Positions 19,513-28,592 of a stretch of 64,000 nt of DNA are shown piece after piece. The notes under the pieces were generated by a model that worked only from the letters and a program-made list of their open reading frames with translations, ran no database searches and was not told the origin of the DNA. This DNA comes from Terriglobia bacterium. Its GTDB lineage: Bacteria; Acidobacteriota; Terriglobia; Terriglobales; Acidobacteriaceae. Positions within the stretch are counted from its first letter, which is position 1, and each line of letters starts with the position of its first letter. The stretch is taken from contig JAIQFF010000008.1 in the NCBI GenBank assembly GCA_020073395.1, forward strand, positions 1 to 64,000. The letters run 5' to 3'. Made by a program: the position numbers and the translations under genes.

Positions 19513-21396
19513 ATGCGATCATCTCTTCGCTCCTCGCTGCTGGGAATTCTGCTGTGTCTCGGCCTCACCGGTACGGGCGCCGGTTCCGCCTACAACGCTC
19601 GTCCCAAGCTGGTGGTCATCATCGTGATCGACCAGTTTCGCGGCGACTATCTCGAGCGCTATCGCGACCAGTGGGGCGAAGGCGGTTTCCGTCTTCTGCT
19701 CGACCACGGCGCCAACTTCACTGACTGCAACTACAACTACGCCAACACCCGCACGGCGCCCGGGCATGCAACCCTGTTGACCGGGGCATATACGAATGGC
19801 CACGGCATCATGGCCAATGATTGGTGGGACCCCCAGAAAAAAGCCATAGTCGCGGCGGCGGACGACGACCAGACCAAGCTGGTTGGTGTGGCGGGCGGCG
19901 CGCCTGGAGCGTCACCTCACCACCTTCTCGCCGACACGCTGGGGGACGAACTCAAACTGGCGACGCAGGGCAAGTCCCGGGTTTTCGGCATCGCGCTCAA
20001 GGACCGCGCCTCGGTTCTCCCTGCCGGCTTCGCAGCCAATGGCGCCTATTGGATTGACCGGACCACCGGCGCCTGGATCACGTCCACGTACTACCGCAGC
20101 GAACTTCCCAGGTGGGCGCAGGATTTCAACGACAACAAGCGGGCGGAGAAGTATCTGAACCAGGACTGGAAAGACAGCAACGGGAACATTCTGCGCAGCA
20201 CCAGGCCCGCTGCCGGGAAGCCAGGCAACTTCTACGATCTGGTGGGTTCCACGCCTCTGGCCAACGACTATGAATTTGAATTTGCACGGGAACTGATCAC
20301 CTATGAAAAGCTGGGCAATGGCCCGGCCACCGATCTGCTGATCGTCAGCTTGTCGGCCAACGATATTCTCGGTCACAAGGTAGGTCCGGATTCAGCGGAG
20401 ATGCAAGCCATGGCGTTGGCTATGGATCGCCAACTGGCCGGCTTTTTCGAGTTTTTGGGACACCAGATTGGGCTGGCCAACGTTTGGATTGCGCTCTCCG
20501 CCGATCATGGGATTGCTCCCTTGCCCCAGATCGCGGCCGGGATGCACCTTCCCGGCGCGAACGTTTCCGGCGACAAGATACGCGCGCAAATAAATAGCGC
20601 GCTGTCTGCCCGGTTTTCTCACAAGGCTGAATACGTGAAGGACTTAGACTACCCGGTGACCTGGTTAGACTCGGACGCCTTCGCGGCGGTAAAGGTGAAC
20701 GAGCAGGACGCAGAACGCGCCGTGGGGGAGGCGCTGAAACCAGCTGGCCTGCGCACGTACTACACGCGCTCACAGCTGGAGCGGGGTGATGCGCCCAACA
20801 CCGAGCTGGGATCGAAGTATTTGCACAGCTATTCCCCGCTCGGCGGATGGTACGTCCTCGGTGTTCCACCGCCGTTCACCATCGGTTTCATCGGTGGAAC
20901 CGATCACGCAACCCCGTACACCTACGATACGCATGTGCCCCTGGCTTTCTATGGCCTGCCCTTCCAGCCGGGAACTTACCGTACTCACGCCGAACCCGTG
21001 GATTTGGCTCCGACGCTGGCTTCGCTGCTCGGCATCAACGCTCCGACTCATTCTGTCGGGCGCGTGCTGACCGAGGCCTTGCCTCCGTCACGCCGCGTCG
21101 CGGGCTCCGTTCATGGAGGTGATCGGGAGGAGCGGAGCATGCCTGACGTTGAGGGGCTTGGGTTCAGGCAAGGCACAATGGCACCGCCGTCCCAGGCGGC
21201 TACATCAGCGGCTGAAGCCGCCAATCACAGGACGACTGCTATTGCAGCGCTGAAGAGTTGCTCCACCCAGAGGCAGGGGAGTTGGTCTATCCAGCGCCTG
21301 GAAAGCTGGTCCTCCGCGAGTCAGGACTTCCGTGTGTCCGTTCTGGCGGCTGCCGTGAAGAACGATGGCCGGACGGCAGCGGAGGGCGTACGATGA
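19513..21396 (+). CDS. Alkaline phosphatase / type I phosphodiesterase family protein with an apparently repeat-derived C-terminal tail
   Basis: KLVVIIVIDQFRGDYLERY, NTRTAPGHATLLTGAYTNGHGIMANDWWD, ALSADHGIAPLP, FIGGTDHATPYTYDTHVPLAFYG; canonical end near GRVLTEAL; overlaps pyrD start by ATGA. Confidence 0.88.
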   Translation: MRSSLRSSLLGILLCLGLTGTGAGSAYNARPKLVVIIVIDQFRGDYLERYRDQWGEGGFRLLLDHGANFTDCNYNYANTRTAPGHATLLTGAYTNGHGIMANDWWDPQKKAIVAAADDDQTKLVGVAGGAPGASPHHLLADTLGDELKLATQGKSRVFGIALKDRASVLPAGFAANGAYWIDRTTGAWITSTYYRSELPRWAQDFNDNKRAEKYLNQDWKDSNGNILRSTRPAAGKPGNFYDLVGSTPLANDYEFEFARELITYEKLGNGPATDLLIVSLSANDILGHKVGPDSAEMQAMALAMDRQLAGFFEFLGHQIGLANVWIALSADHGIAPLPQIAAGMHLPGANVSGDKIRAQINSALSARFSHKAEYVKDLDYPVTWLDSDAFAAVKVNEQDAERAVGEALKPAGLRTYYTRSQLERGDAPNTELGSKYLHSYSPLGGWYVLGVPPPFTIGFIGGTDHATPYTYDTHVPLAFYGLPFQPGTYRTHAEPVDLAPTLASLLGINAPTHSVGRVLTEALPPSRRVAGSVHGGDREERSMPDVEGLGFRQGTMAPPSQAATSAAEAANHRTTAIAALKSCSTQRQGSWSIQRLESWSSASQDFRVSVLAAAVKNDGRTAAEGVR

Positions 21397-22334
21397 CTTC
21401 TCCCGCCGCGCCTGCCGCCCCTGATCTTTCCGTCAGTGTTGCCGGTATTCAGTTGAAGAACCCAGTCATCGCGGCCAGCGGCACCTTTGGCTACGGCATT
21501 GAGTTCGAGGATGTGGTCCACCTCAACAAGCTGGGCGGTTTCGTAGTGAAGGGACTCTCTGCCCAGCCCATGGCCGGGAACCCTCCTCCCCGTCTTTATG
21601 AAACCCCGGCCGGAATGCTCAACGCGATCGGACTGCAAAATATCGGGGCGCGCGCGTTTGTCGATGAGAAGCTGCCCAAGCTGAGACAGATAAAAAATAT
21701 CGTGGTCTTCGCCAACGTGTTTGGCTACAGCCGCGAAGACTACGAGCGAACCATTGAGATTCTGAATGAAGGGGAGGACATCGCCGCCTATGAACTGAAC
21801 GTATCGTGTCCAAATACGGTGGCCGGCGGCATCCAGTTTGGCAGCGACCCGCGAGCTCTGGATGAAGTGGTGAACACGGCTAAACGAGTATCCCGCCGCC
21901 CGCTGATTGTGAAGCTTTCGCCCAACGTTACCAGCATCGCGCTAATGGCACGCGTGGCCCAGGAAGCCGGGGCCGACGCCATCTCACTGGTGAATACTTT
22001 CCTGGCCATGGCCATCGACCCTGAAACCCGCAAGCCCCGCATCGCCAACGTGACTGCCGGACTGTCCGGTCCCGCTATCAAGCCGATTGCACTGCGCATG
22101 GTTTACGACGCCTCGAGAGCAGTGAATATTCCGGTCATCGGTATGGGAGGAATTTCGACTGCGGCCGATATTGTGGAGTTCATGCTGGCGGGGGCGAGCG
22201 CGGTGCAGATCGGGACCGCCAGCTATTGGGACCCGGTAGCGACCGAAAAAATCGCCGGCGAACTGGAAACCTGGTGTGCGGAACGGCGTATACCGCGGGT
22301 GGCGGAATTAACCGGCGGCATGGTGACGGAGTAG
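21393..22334 (+). CDS. pyrD: Dihydroorotate dehydrogenase, class 1B catalytic subunit type
   Basis: LSVSVAGIQLKNPVIAASGTFGYGIEF, YELNVSCPNTVAGGIQFG, IPVIGMGGISTAADIVEFMLAGASAVQIGTA. Confidence 0.93.
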   Translation: MTSPAAPAAPDLSVSVAGIQLKNPVIAASGTFGYGIEFEDVVHLNKLGGFVVKGLSAQPMAGNPPPRLYETPAGMLNAIGLQNIGARAFVDEKLPKLRQIKNIVVFANVFGYSREDYERTIEILNEGEDIAAYELNVSCPNTVAGGIQFGSDPRALDEVVNTAKRVSRRPLIVKLSPNVTSIALMARVAQEAGADAISLVNTFLAMAIDPETRKPRIANVTAGLSGPAIKPIALRMVYDASRAVNIPVIGMGGISTAADIVEFMLAGASAVQIGTASYWDPVATEKIAGELETWCAERRIPRVAELTGGMVTE

Positions 22335-22404
22335 CAGTCGTCGGTCGTCAAGGAAATCCAGACGCCGCTTTGGCTGAAGACCGACGACTGACGACCGACG
22401 ACTG
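22335..22404. repeat. Intergenic word palindrome, perfect 15-bp inverted repeat
   Basis: CAGTCGTCGGTCGTC (22335-22349) and GACGACCGACGACTG (22390-22404). Confidence 0.9.
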
Positions 22405-22406
22405 AT

Positions 22407-22835
22407 TCACCACGGCCAGACCGCCAGAATCGCTCCCATCACCAGGTAGCACACCAACTGATAGCCGGTATTGATCAAATACAGCTTGGTGGATTGGTTT
22501 CCGAACAGCTTTGCGGTGAGCTGCACCGTGGTCACAAAGCCCAGCCAGATGGCAAAGCCGATTTTCATCCCGTAAAGCAGACTATTCACGGTGGTGATCT
22601 CGATAATCTTGCCCAGAACGAATGCCGACACCAGGGCGGCGATGAAGGAAATAGCATAGCTTTTGCCTGCGCTCTTCTGCATCGCTTCCATTCTTGCCTT
22701 GTCGTTTGGATCGTAGCCCATGGCGACCATCCAGGGACGGGCAAAGAGCAGTGGCGAATACCAGAGAAATCCCACCACCATGGTGGCGATGGCTGCGACC
22801 AGCACTGACCACAAGTTCACACCCATGAAGATCAT
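22407..22835 (-). CDS. DUF1761-like small membrane protein
   Basis: GFLWYSPLLFARPWMVAMGYDPNDKARME pattern with four hydrophobic segments. Confidence 0.75.
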   Translation of the reverse strand: MIFMGVNLWSVLVAAIATMVVGFLWYSPLLFARPWMVAMGYDPNDKARMEAMQKSAGKSYAISFIAALVSAFVLGKIIEITTVNSLLYGMKIGFAIWLGFVTTVQLTAKLFGNQSTKLYLINTGYQLVCYLVMGAILAVWPW

Positions 22836-23002
22836 GTCTTTTCTCCGCGAAGGCGAAATTTGAAGCCAGCCATAGTATGCCGACCTGGGCCGGTTGCAAA
22901 CTGAAAACCGTCAGCCTCTGGGGATGTCTGTGCTACTCTCCGGGCGCCAATCTATCTAATGGAATGTCGCTATAATCAATCCTTACAAAAGAGGAGTTTT
23001 TC

Positions 23003-23476
23003 ATGGCCAAAGCCACCTTTGCCGCAGGCTGTTTCTGGGGAGTCGAAGCCACTTTCCGCCAATTGCCGGGAGTTACGGGAACCCGGGTGGGCTACACCGG
23101 CGGGCACTTCGCCAATCCGACCTATAAAGACGTTTGCAGCGATCGCACCGGCCACGCCGAGGCGGTCGAAGTGGATTACGATCCCGCCAAACTCTCCTAC
23201 GAGAAGCTGCTGGAAGTGTTCTGGGAGAACCACGACCCCACGCAGCTCAATCGCCAGGGTCCCGACTACGGGTCGCAGTACCGCTCCGCGATCTTTTTTC
23301 ACACCCCGGAGCAGGAGAGCGAAGCCCGACGCTCCAAAGAGCGCCTGGAGAAATCGGGCCGCTTCAAGAAGCCGATTGTGACCCAGATCGTGCCGGCGGT
23401 GACGTTCAATGCCGCTGAAGACTACCACCAGCAGTATCTGGAAAAGCGTGGACTGGCAACCTGCCACATCAAGTAA
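23003..23476 (+). CDS. msrA: Peptide-methionine (S)-S-oxide reductase
   Basis: [51 protein letters not shown]. Confidence 0.96.
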   Translation: MAKATFAAGCFWGVEATFRQLPGVTGTRVGYTGGHFANPTYKDVCSDRTGHAEAVEVDYDPAKLSYEKLLEVFWENHDPTQLNRQGPDYGSQYRSAIFFHTPEQESEARRSKERLEKSGRFKKPIVTQIVPAVTFNAAEDYHQQYLEKRGLATCHIK

Positions 23477-23488
23477 GCCGGACTGCCC

Positions 23489-23532
23489 CCCTGTCTCTCC
23501 AAAAAATGGAGAGACGGGGACGAGGCACCCCA
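23489..23532. repeat. Family F hairpin (CCCTGTCTCTC-loop-GGAGAGACG..GGCACCC)
   Basis: CCCTGTCTCTCCAAAAAATGGAGAGACGGGGACGAGGCACCCCAG; similar copies at 32574 and 39819. Confidence 0.8.
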
Positions 23533-23598
23533 GCTTCACATGAGAAGCCCAGGTTCTCTTGCGGGCATCCACACATTCCCATATGCTGCGGAGCACTC

Positions 23599-24762
23599 AT
23601 GCCGCACGGTCCCGACCAGCTTTTGCTGCAGCTTCTCGCCATCTTTGTTTCTGCGAAGGTGGTGGGAGAGTTGTTCGAACGGGTAAAGCTGCCATCTGTC
23701 GTGGGCGAGATCCTGGCCGGAGCGGCGCTCGGCCCATTTGCCCTGGGCTGGATCAATCCCAGTGACACCATCCATTCGGTCGCGGAAATCGGCGCGATCT
23801 TTGTGCTGTTCAACGCCGGCCTCGAAACCAGCCCGCAGGACCTGATCCGGGTGGGCCGCCAGGCGCTGCTGGTGGCCGTCGCCGGCATCGTTGCGCCTTT
23901 CGTTCTGGGATTCGCTTACATGAAATGGCGCGGCGACGCTTCCAGCGAGGCCATTTTCGTGGGTGCGGCCATGGTTGCCACCAGCGTGGGAATCACGGCG
24001 CGCGTGCTGGGCGACTTGCACGTGATGGCGACGCGCACCGCCAAGATCATCCTGGGCGCGGCCGTCTTCGATGACATTCTGGGAATGGTCTTGCTGGCGA
24101 TTGTGGCCGGCCTCGCTTCGGGCGGCGGACTGGAGTGGCTGCACCTGGGCGTTCTGATGGTCGAAGCCACCGCCTTTGCGTTGTTCATGATTTTTATAGC
24201 GCCAAGAATTGTACGCAGAATCCAGCCCCGGATGGACCGCCTCTCCACCCAGCACGCTCCCCTGGTGGTGGCGCTGGCGCTATGCCTGTTCCTTTCGTGG
24301 CTTTCGGCGAAAATCGGCATGGCGGCCATCATCGGAGCTTTTTTTGCCGGGCTGATGTTTGCCGACTATGCTCCCCGCTGGAATCTGCTGCCGCGGGTGG
24401 GAGGCATTACCGAGTTTCTGGCGCCTTTCTTCTTTTTCGCTATCGGTTCGCGACTTGATGTGCGCCTGTTTACTGGAAACGTTTTATTGGCTGCAATCGC
24501 GATTTCTTTGCTGGCCATCGTTTCCAAAGTGGTGGGGTGTGGATTGCCGCTTTGGCGTGACGGCTGGCTGAGCGCGCTGCAGGTTGGCGTGGGCATGATG
24601 CCGCGCGGCGAAGTAGCCTTGATCGTTGCGCTGGTTGGACTGCAATCGCAGATCGTGCTGCCTTCTACTTACGCCATCGTCGTGTTCATGACCGCGGTGA
24701 CCACGATCCTGGCCCCACCTCTGATGCGCTATCTGTTTCGCGGCGAGATGAAACCGATGTAG
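23599..24762 (+). CDS. Kef/CPA2-type cation:proton antiporter
   Basis: VVGEILAGAALGPFALGWI, GAIFVLFNAGLETSPQDLI, GMMPRGEVALIVA; about 12 TM; stop codon TAG lies in a family C repeat. Confidence 0.88.
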   Translation: MPHGPDQLLLQLLAIFVSAKVVGELFERVKLPSVVGEILAGAALGPFALGWINPSDTIHSVAEIGAIFVLFNAGLETSPQDLIRVGRQALLVAVAGIVAPFVLGFAYMKWRGDASSEAIFVGAAMVATSVGITARVLGDLHVMATRTAKIILGAAVFDDILGMVLLAIVAGLASGGGLEWLHLGVLMVEATAFALFMIFIAPRIVRRIQPRMDRLSTQHAPLVVALALCLFLSWLSAKIGMAAIIGAFFAGLMFADYAPRWNLLPRVGGITEFLAPFFFFAIGSRLDVRLFTGNVLLAAIAISLLAIVSKVVGCGLPLWRDGWLSALQVGVGMMPRGEVALIVALVGLQSQIVLPSTYAIVVFMTAVTTILAPPLMRYLFRGEMKPM

Positions 24763-24856
24763 GTGCGAGCGTCACGCTTGTGCGTCGCTGTTCACAGGAT
24801 TCAGTTCTTGACGCCTTGATCCGCGACCCTGCACGAGCGTGGACGCTCGCGCCTAC
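24759..24856. repeat. Family C inverted REP pair
   Basis: GTAGGTGCGAGCGTCACGCTTGTGC ... TGCACGAGCGTGGACGCTCGCGCCTAC. Confidence 0.88.
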
Positions 24857-24901
24857 ATTGAACCCGGTTATAATTCCCCGTTCTGTTGGTGAGGAGAATT
24901 C

Positions 24902-25645
24902 ATGACTCTTGCAGGCCGGGTTGCGCTGGTGACGGGCGCGTCGCAAGGCATCGGCCGGGCCTGTGCGCTGAAGCTCGCCCAGTCCGGGGCCACGGTGGCG
25001 CTGGCCGCGCGCAGCCAGGAAAAGCTGCAGCACCTAGTGGCTGAAATCGCGGCAGCGGGAGGCACCGCGGCTGCCTTTCCGCTGGACGTCAGCGACGAAG
25101 AACAGATCAAGGCCACCTTCAAGGCCGCAATCACCCAACTGGGCAAGATTGACATCCTGGTGAACAACGCCGGCATTACCCGCGACCAGCTGGTCATGCG
25201 CATGAAGCGCGCCGACTGGGACGCCGTCCTCAACACCAACCTGACCTCGGCGTATCTCTGCACCCAGCAGGCGATCGGGTCGATGCTTAAGCAACGCTGG
25301 GGCAGGATCATCAACATCACTTCGATCTTTGGGCAAACGGGACAAGCCGGCCAGGCCAACTATGCGGCTTCAAAAGCCGGGCTGATCGGGCTGACCATGG
25401 CCATTGCTCGCGAGGTCAGCTCGCGCAATATCACCTGCAACGCCGTTGCTCCGGGTTTCATCGAGACCGCGATGACGTCCGGACTGGGCGATGAGTTCAA
25501 GCAGAACGCGGTGAAGATGATCCCGCTGAGGCGTGTCGGCACGCCGGAAGACGTAGCGAGCGCGGTGGCGTTTCTGGCGTCAGAGGACGCTTCGTATATT
25601 ACCGGGCATGTGCTGAACGTGAACGGCGGAATGTTGATGGGTTAG
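24902..25645 (+). CDS. fabG: 3-oxoacyl-ACP reductase (SDR family)
   Basis: VALVTGASQGIGRACALKLA, LVNNAGITRDQLVMRMK, NYAASKAGLIGLT, YITGHVLNVNGGMLM. Confidence 0.93.
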   Translation: MTLAGRVALVTGASQGIGRACALKLAQSGATVALAARSQEKLQHLVAEIAAAGGTAAAFPLDVSDEEQIKATFKAAITQLGKIDILVNNAGITRDQLVMRMKRADWDAVLNTNLTSAYLCTQQAIGSMLKQRWGRIINITSIFGQTGQAGQANYAASKAGLIGLTMAIAREVSSRNITCNAVAPGFIETAMTSGLGDEFKQNAVKMIPLRRVGTPEDVASAVAFLASEDASYITGHVLNVNGGMLMG

Positions 25646-25647
25646 AT

Positions 25648-26157
25648 GTGTGGAATGACGGCGCAAGGAAAGACAGCGTGGGGAACCCCAGACTTACCCT
25701 GAGGCAGGCGGAATCGCGTGCCCAGATTGCCCAGGTGCGTGAACTTTTTCTCGAGTATGCTGAATCGCTCGGATTCAGCCTCTGCTTTCAGGGCTTCGAG
25801 CAGGAACTTGCGGGGCTTCCTGGAGATTACGCCCCGCCCGATGGCCGCCTGCTGGTGGCTGAATACCGAAGTCAGCTGGCCGGTTGCGTAGCGCTGCATA
25901 AACTGGAATCCGGAATTTGCGAGATGAAGCGGCTTTATCTTCGCCCGCAACTTCGTGGCCGGGGCGTGGGACGTGCACTGGCGGAAACCGTGATCGCGGA
26001 AGCCCGGACGATCGGATACCGGAAGATGCGGCTCGATACCGTAGAGTCCGTGATGCCCAATGCGGTGGCGATGTACCGGCGGCTGGGATTCAAGGAGATC
26101 GGACCTTATCGCCCCAATCCGATTGAAGGGGCGTTGTACATGGAATTGGAGTTGTAA
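25648..26157 (+). CDS. GNAT family N-acetyltransferase
   Basis: CEMKRLYLRPQLRGRGVGRALAETVIAEARTIGYRKMRLDTVESVMPNAVAMYRRLGFKEIGPY. Confidence 0.88.
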   Translation: MWNDGARKDSVGNPRLTLRQAESRAQIAQVRELFLEYAESLGFSLCFQGFEQELAGLPGDYAPPDGRLLVAEYRSQLAGCVALHKLESGICEMKRLYLRPQLRGRGVGRALAETVIAEARTIGYRKMRLDTVESVMPNAVAMYRRLGFKEIGPYRPNPIEGALYMELEL

Positions 26158-26161
26158 AGAC

Positions 26162-26206
26162 GAGGGCGGGACGCCCTCGAGCCAGCCGGCGGGCCGCCGG
26201 CGCCAC
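26162..26206 (-). repeat. Family B repeat (GTGG variant) plus GGGCGGGACGCCC hairpin
   Basis: CAGCCGGCGGGCCGCCGGCGCCAC (rc GTGGCGCCGGCGGCCCGCCGGCTG) with adjacent GAGGGCGGGACGCCCTC. Confidence 0.8.
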
Positions 26207-26232
26207 GGAGAACTGCGTTACGAGGAACCACG

Positions 26233-26973
26233 ATGAAACTGGTCTGCTTATTTCTCTCTTTGGTTTTCTCGATTCCGAGCCTCGCTGCGACCAGCAAGAA
26301 CGTCTCCTACAAGAGCGGCGATGACACCGTGCAGGGCATTCTGTACACGCCTGAGGGTAAAGGTCCGTTCCCGGCGCTGGTAGTCATTCACGAATGGTGG
26401 GGGCTGAATGACTGGGTCAAGGAGCAGGCCGCCAAGCTGGCCGACGAGGGTTATGTGGCTCTGGCGATCGATCTTTACCGGGGCAAAGTGGCGACCACGC
26501 CGGACGAAGCCCATGAAATCATGCGCGGCGTTCCGGAAGACCGGGCGGCGCGCGACCTGCATGCGGCGGTGGAGTTTCTGAAATCGCAACCGAATGTGAA
26601 GCCAGACCGGGTCGGCTCCATCGGCTGGGGCATGGGTGGCGGATACTCGCTCGACGTGGCGTTGCAGGAGCCCACGTTGGCTGCCGCCGTCATCAACTAT
26701 GGACACCTCGCCGCGGACGCGGCCTCCCTCAACAAGATTAACGCTTCAGTACTGGGCATCTTCGGCGGACAGGACCGCGGCATCCCGGTGGACGACGTAA
26801 AGAAGTTCGAGCAGGCGCTGAAACAGCAGGGGAAGAAAGTGGAAATTGTGATCTATCCCGATGCCGGGCATGCTTTTGAGAATCCCAACAACAAGACCGG
26901 CTACCGCGCAGCCGACGCAGCCGACGCCTGGAAGCACACCACCAGTTTCCTGGCCGGCACGCTGAAAAAGTGA
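26233..26973 (+). CDS. Dienelactone hydrolase family protein, secreted
   Basis: PALVVIHEWWGLNDWVKEQAAKLADEGYVALAIDLYRG, GSIGWGMGGGYSLDVA, YPDAGHAFENP. Confidence 0.92.
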   Translation: MKLVCLFLSLVFSIPSLAATSKNVSYKSGDDTVQGILYTPEGKGPFPALVVIHEWWGLNDWVKEQAAKLADEGYVALAIDLYRGKVATTPDEAHEIMRGVPEDRAARDLHAAVEFLKSQPNVKPDRVGSIGWGMGGGYSLDVALQEPTLAAAVINYGHLAADAASLNKINASVLGIFGGQDRGIPVDDVKKFEQALKQQGKKVEIVIYPDAGHAFENPNNKTGYRAADAADAWKHTTSFLAGTLKK

Positions 26974-27163
26974 TCGGGCCCACTCAGAAAATGGTGGACT
27001 CCCGTAATCGATTACTAAACTGCAGCAACGGCGGTTGTCGGCGGGCGGAATTCGCTCGGTACTCCATCACCGGTTGTGGTGCAACGAAATTCTTCTTGCC
27101 AGAAGGTACTACTCTGGTTACTATGCACCTCATCCTTGGGGGTCTGCTTTGGTTGCTTTCTCT

Positions 27164-27505
27164 ATGAACATCGGCGAGACCATCCGAAACTACCGGCTGC
27201 AAAAAGGCATGTCCCAGGGCGACATCGAGAAGCGCACCGGCCTACTGCGCTGCTACCTGTCACGGGTGGAGAACGGTCATACCATTCCATCGCTCGATAC
27301 GCTGGCCAAGATTGCGGGCGCCATGGAAATCGCGCTGTCGCAGTTCTTCTCCGAGTCCGGGCACAGCAACGGCTCCAAGAACCTTCCCCAACTGTCCGAT
27401 GACGAAGTCCGCTTTCTGAGCCAGATTCGCCGCTACGCCGTCAGCCTCAACGACAGCGACCGCAAGCTGGTGCTGGCCATGGTCAAGAAGATGGCGGCGA
27501 AGTAA
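27164..27505 (+). CDS. XRE-family helix-turn-helix regulator
   Basis: MNIGETIRNYRLQKGMSQGDIEKRTGLLRCYLSRVENGHTIPSLDTLAKIAGAMEI. Confidence 0.88.
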   Translation: MNIGETIRNYRLQKGMSQGDIEKRTGLLRCYLSRVENGHTIPSLDTLAKIAGAMEIALSQFFSESGHSNGSKNLPQLSDDEVRFLSQIRRYAVSLNDSDRKLVLAMVKKMAAK

Positions 27506-27507
27506 AG

Positions 27508-27684
27508 CAGTTGCTGGCTGCTAGCTCCTAGCTCCTAACTCCAAATTTCAGCGATGTGCTACGTCCGCCTGCAACTCTTTTGTCGTGTGCTTCTTCAGTC
27601 GAAAGCTGGGACCCTTAGGTTTGCGCAAATAATTAGACGCTAGCAGCCGGAAGCTAGCAGCCAGAGGCTAGAAGCCAGCAGCTG
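27508..27684. repeat. Intergenic word palindrome (GCTAGCAGCC words)
   Basis: CAGTTGCTGGCTGCTAGCTCCTAGCTCCTAACT ... CTAGCAGCCGGAAGCTAGCAGCCAGAGGCTAGAAGCCAGCAGCTG. Confidence 0.75.
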
Positions 27685-27777
27685 ACTTTTGGGTACTTTC
27701 GTTCTATCCCTCTTGTGGCCAACGGGAATCTCGTTCGGGGGCTGGCCAACCCCTAGACTGTCTGTGGAGAATCCTGG

Positions 27778-28407
27778 GTGACCATCGACGAAGAACTGAC
27801 CGTGCTCGATACGCAGCTGCGGCGGCTCAAGATTGAGTACGAGATTTATTTCAGCAATCCGGCCAAACGCCCCCCTACGGACGTGGAGTGGAAGGTGCTC
27901 TCCCTGCTGCGCAAATTCAGCGACGGCGGGCGCATGAGCTTTTCACAACGCTTCCGCTACAACGAACTGGCGCAACGTTACGCTATCTACAGTGACCTGT
28001 GGCGCAAGAAGAACCGCATTCGTGAAGAAGGCTACCGCCGTCCCCAGGACGCGCTGCTCTCCGTGCAGGGCGTGCGGGTGGAGGAGCATGAGCCGGAGCA
28101 CAAGGTGTACGGAGTTGGCCACGCGGCAGCAGCGGCAGCGGCCACACCAGTGGTGGAAGAGAGGCCCTTCAGCATGCAATGCGCCGATGCTCGCGCCGAA
28201 CGCGATAAGGTGCAAAAGCTCTACCAGGCACTCACAGATGCCAAAAAGAGATCCGGCGAAGCCGTCTCCGGCAATCTCGACAGTTTTGCCTCGTTCGTGC
28301 AGAAGAAGACCGAACAGATCCGCAAACAATACGGCTGCGAACTGGTCGAATATACCGTCGAAATGCAGAGCGGCCAGGTAAAGCTCAAGGCCAAAGCGAA
28401 GACTTAG
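27778..28407 (+). CDS. Conserved-looking hypothetical cytoplasmic protein
   Basis: GTG start; 209 aa helical charged protein (EELTVLDTQLRRLKIEYEIYFSNPAKRPPTDVEWKVLSLLRKFSD); family not securely named from reading alone. Confidence 0.75.
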   Translation: MTIDEELTVLDTQLRRLKIEYEIYFSNPAKRPPTDVEWKVLSLLRKFSDGGRMSFSQRFRYNELAQRYAIYSDLWRKKNRIREEGYRRPQDALLSVQGVRVEEHEPEHKVYGVGHAAAAAAATPVVEERPFSMQCADARAERDKVQKLYQALTDAKKRSGEAVSGNLDSFASFVQKKTEQIRKQYGCELVEYTVEMQSGQVKLKAKAKT

Positions 28408-28409
28408 AC

Positions 28410-28518
28410 GTCAGTCTTCAGTGGTCAGCACTCCCCACTTCATTAGCTTTCATCATGCCCGGCAAGCCGCCGTCGCGGTTTTGTAGCGTTACAAACGCGC
28501 TGACGACTGAAGACTGAC
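28410..28518. repeat. Intergenic word palindrome, perfect 13-bp inverted repeat
   Basis: GTCAGTCTTCAGT (28410-28422) and ACTGAAGACTGAC (28506-28518). Confidence 0.85.
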
Positions 28519-28592
28519 GACCGACGACCGCTTGCTGATAGAATTTCTCCCTGCCTTTCCCGGGCACATTCCCATTTCATTCGAGGTCTGCC

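Noticed and set aside
19308-19568. Small ORFs containing VGRTLLSAAFD-type strings
   Set aside because: Peptides produced by translating family A repeats in spacers; no independent coding evidence.
27508-27684. Possible CRISPR-like or VNTR array in spacers with repeated words
   Set aside because: No constant repeat/spacer periodicity, words are degenerate and inverted between arms, and no cas genes are present.
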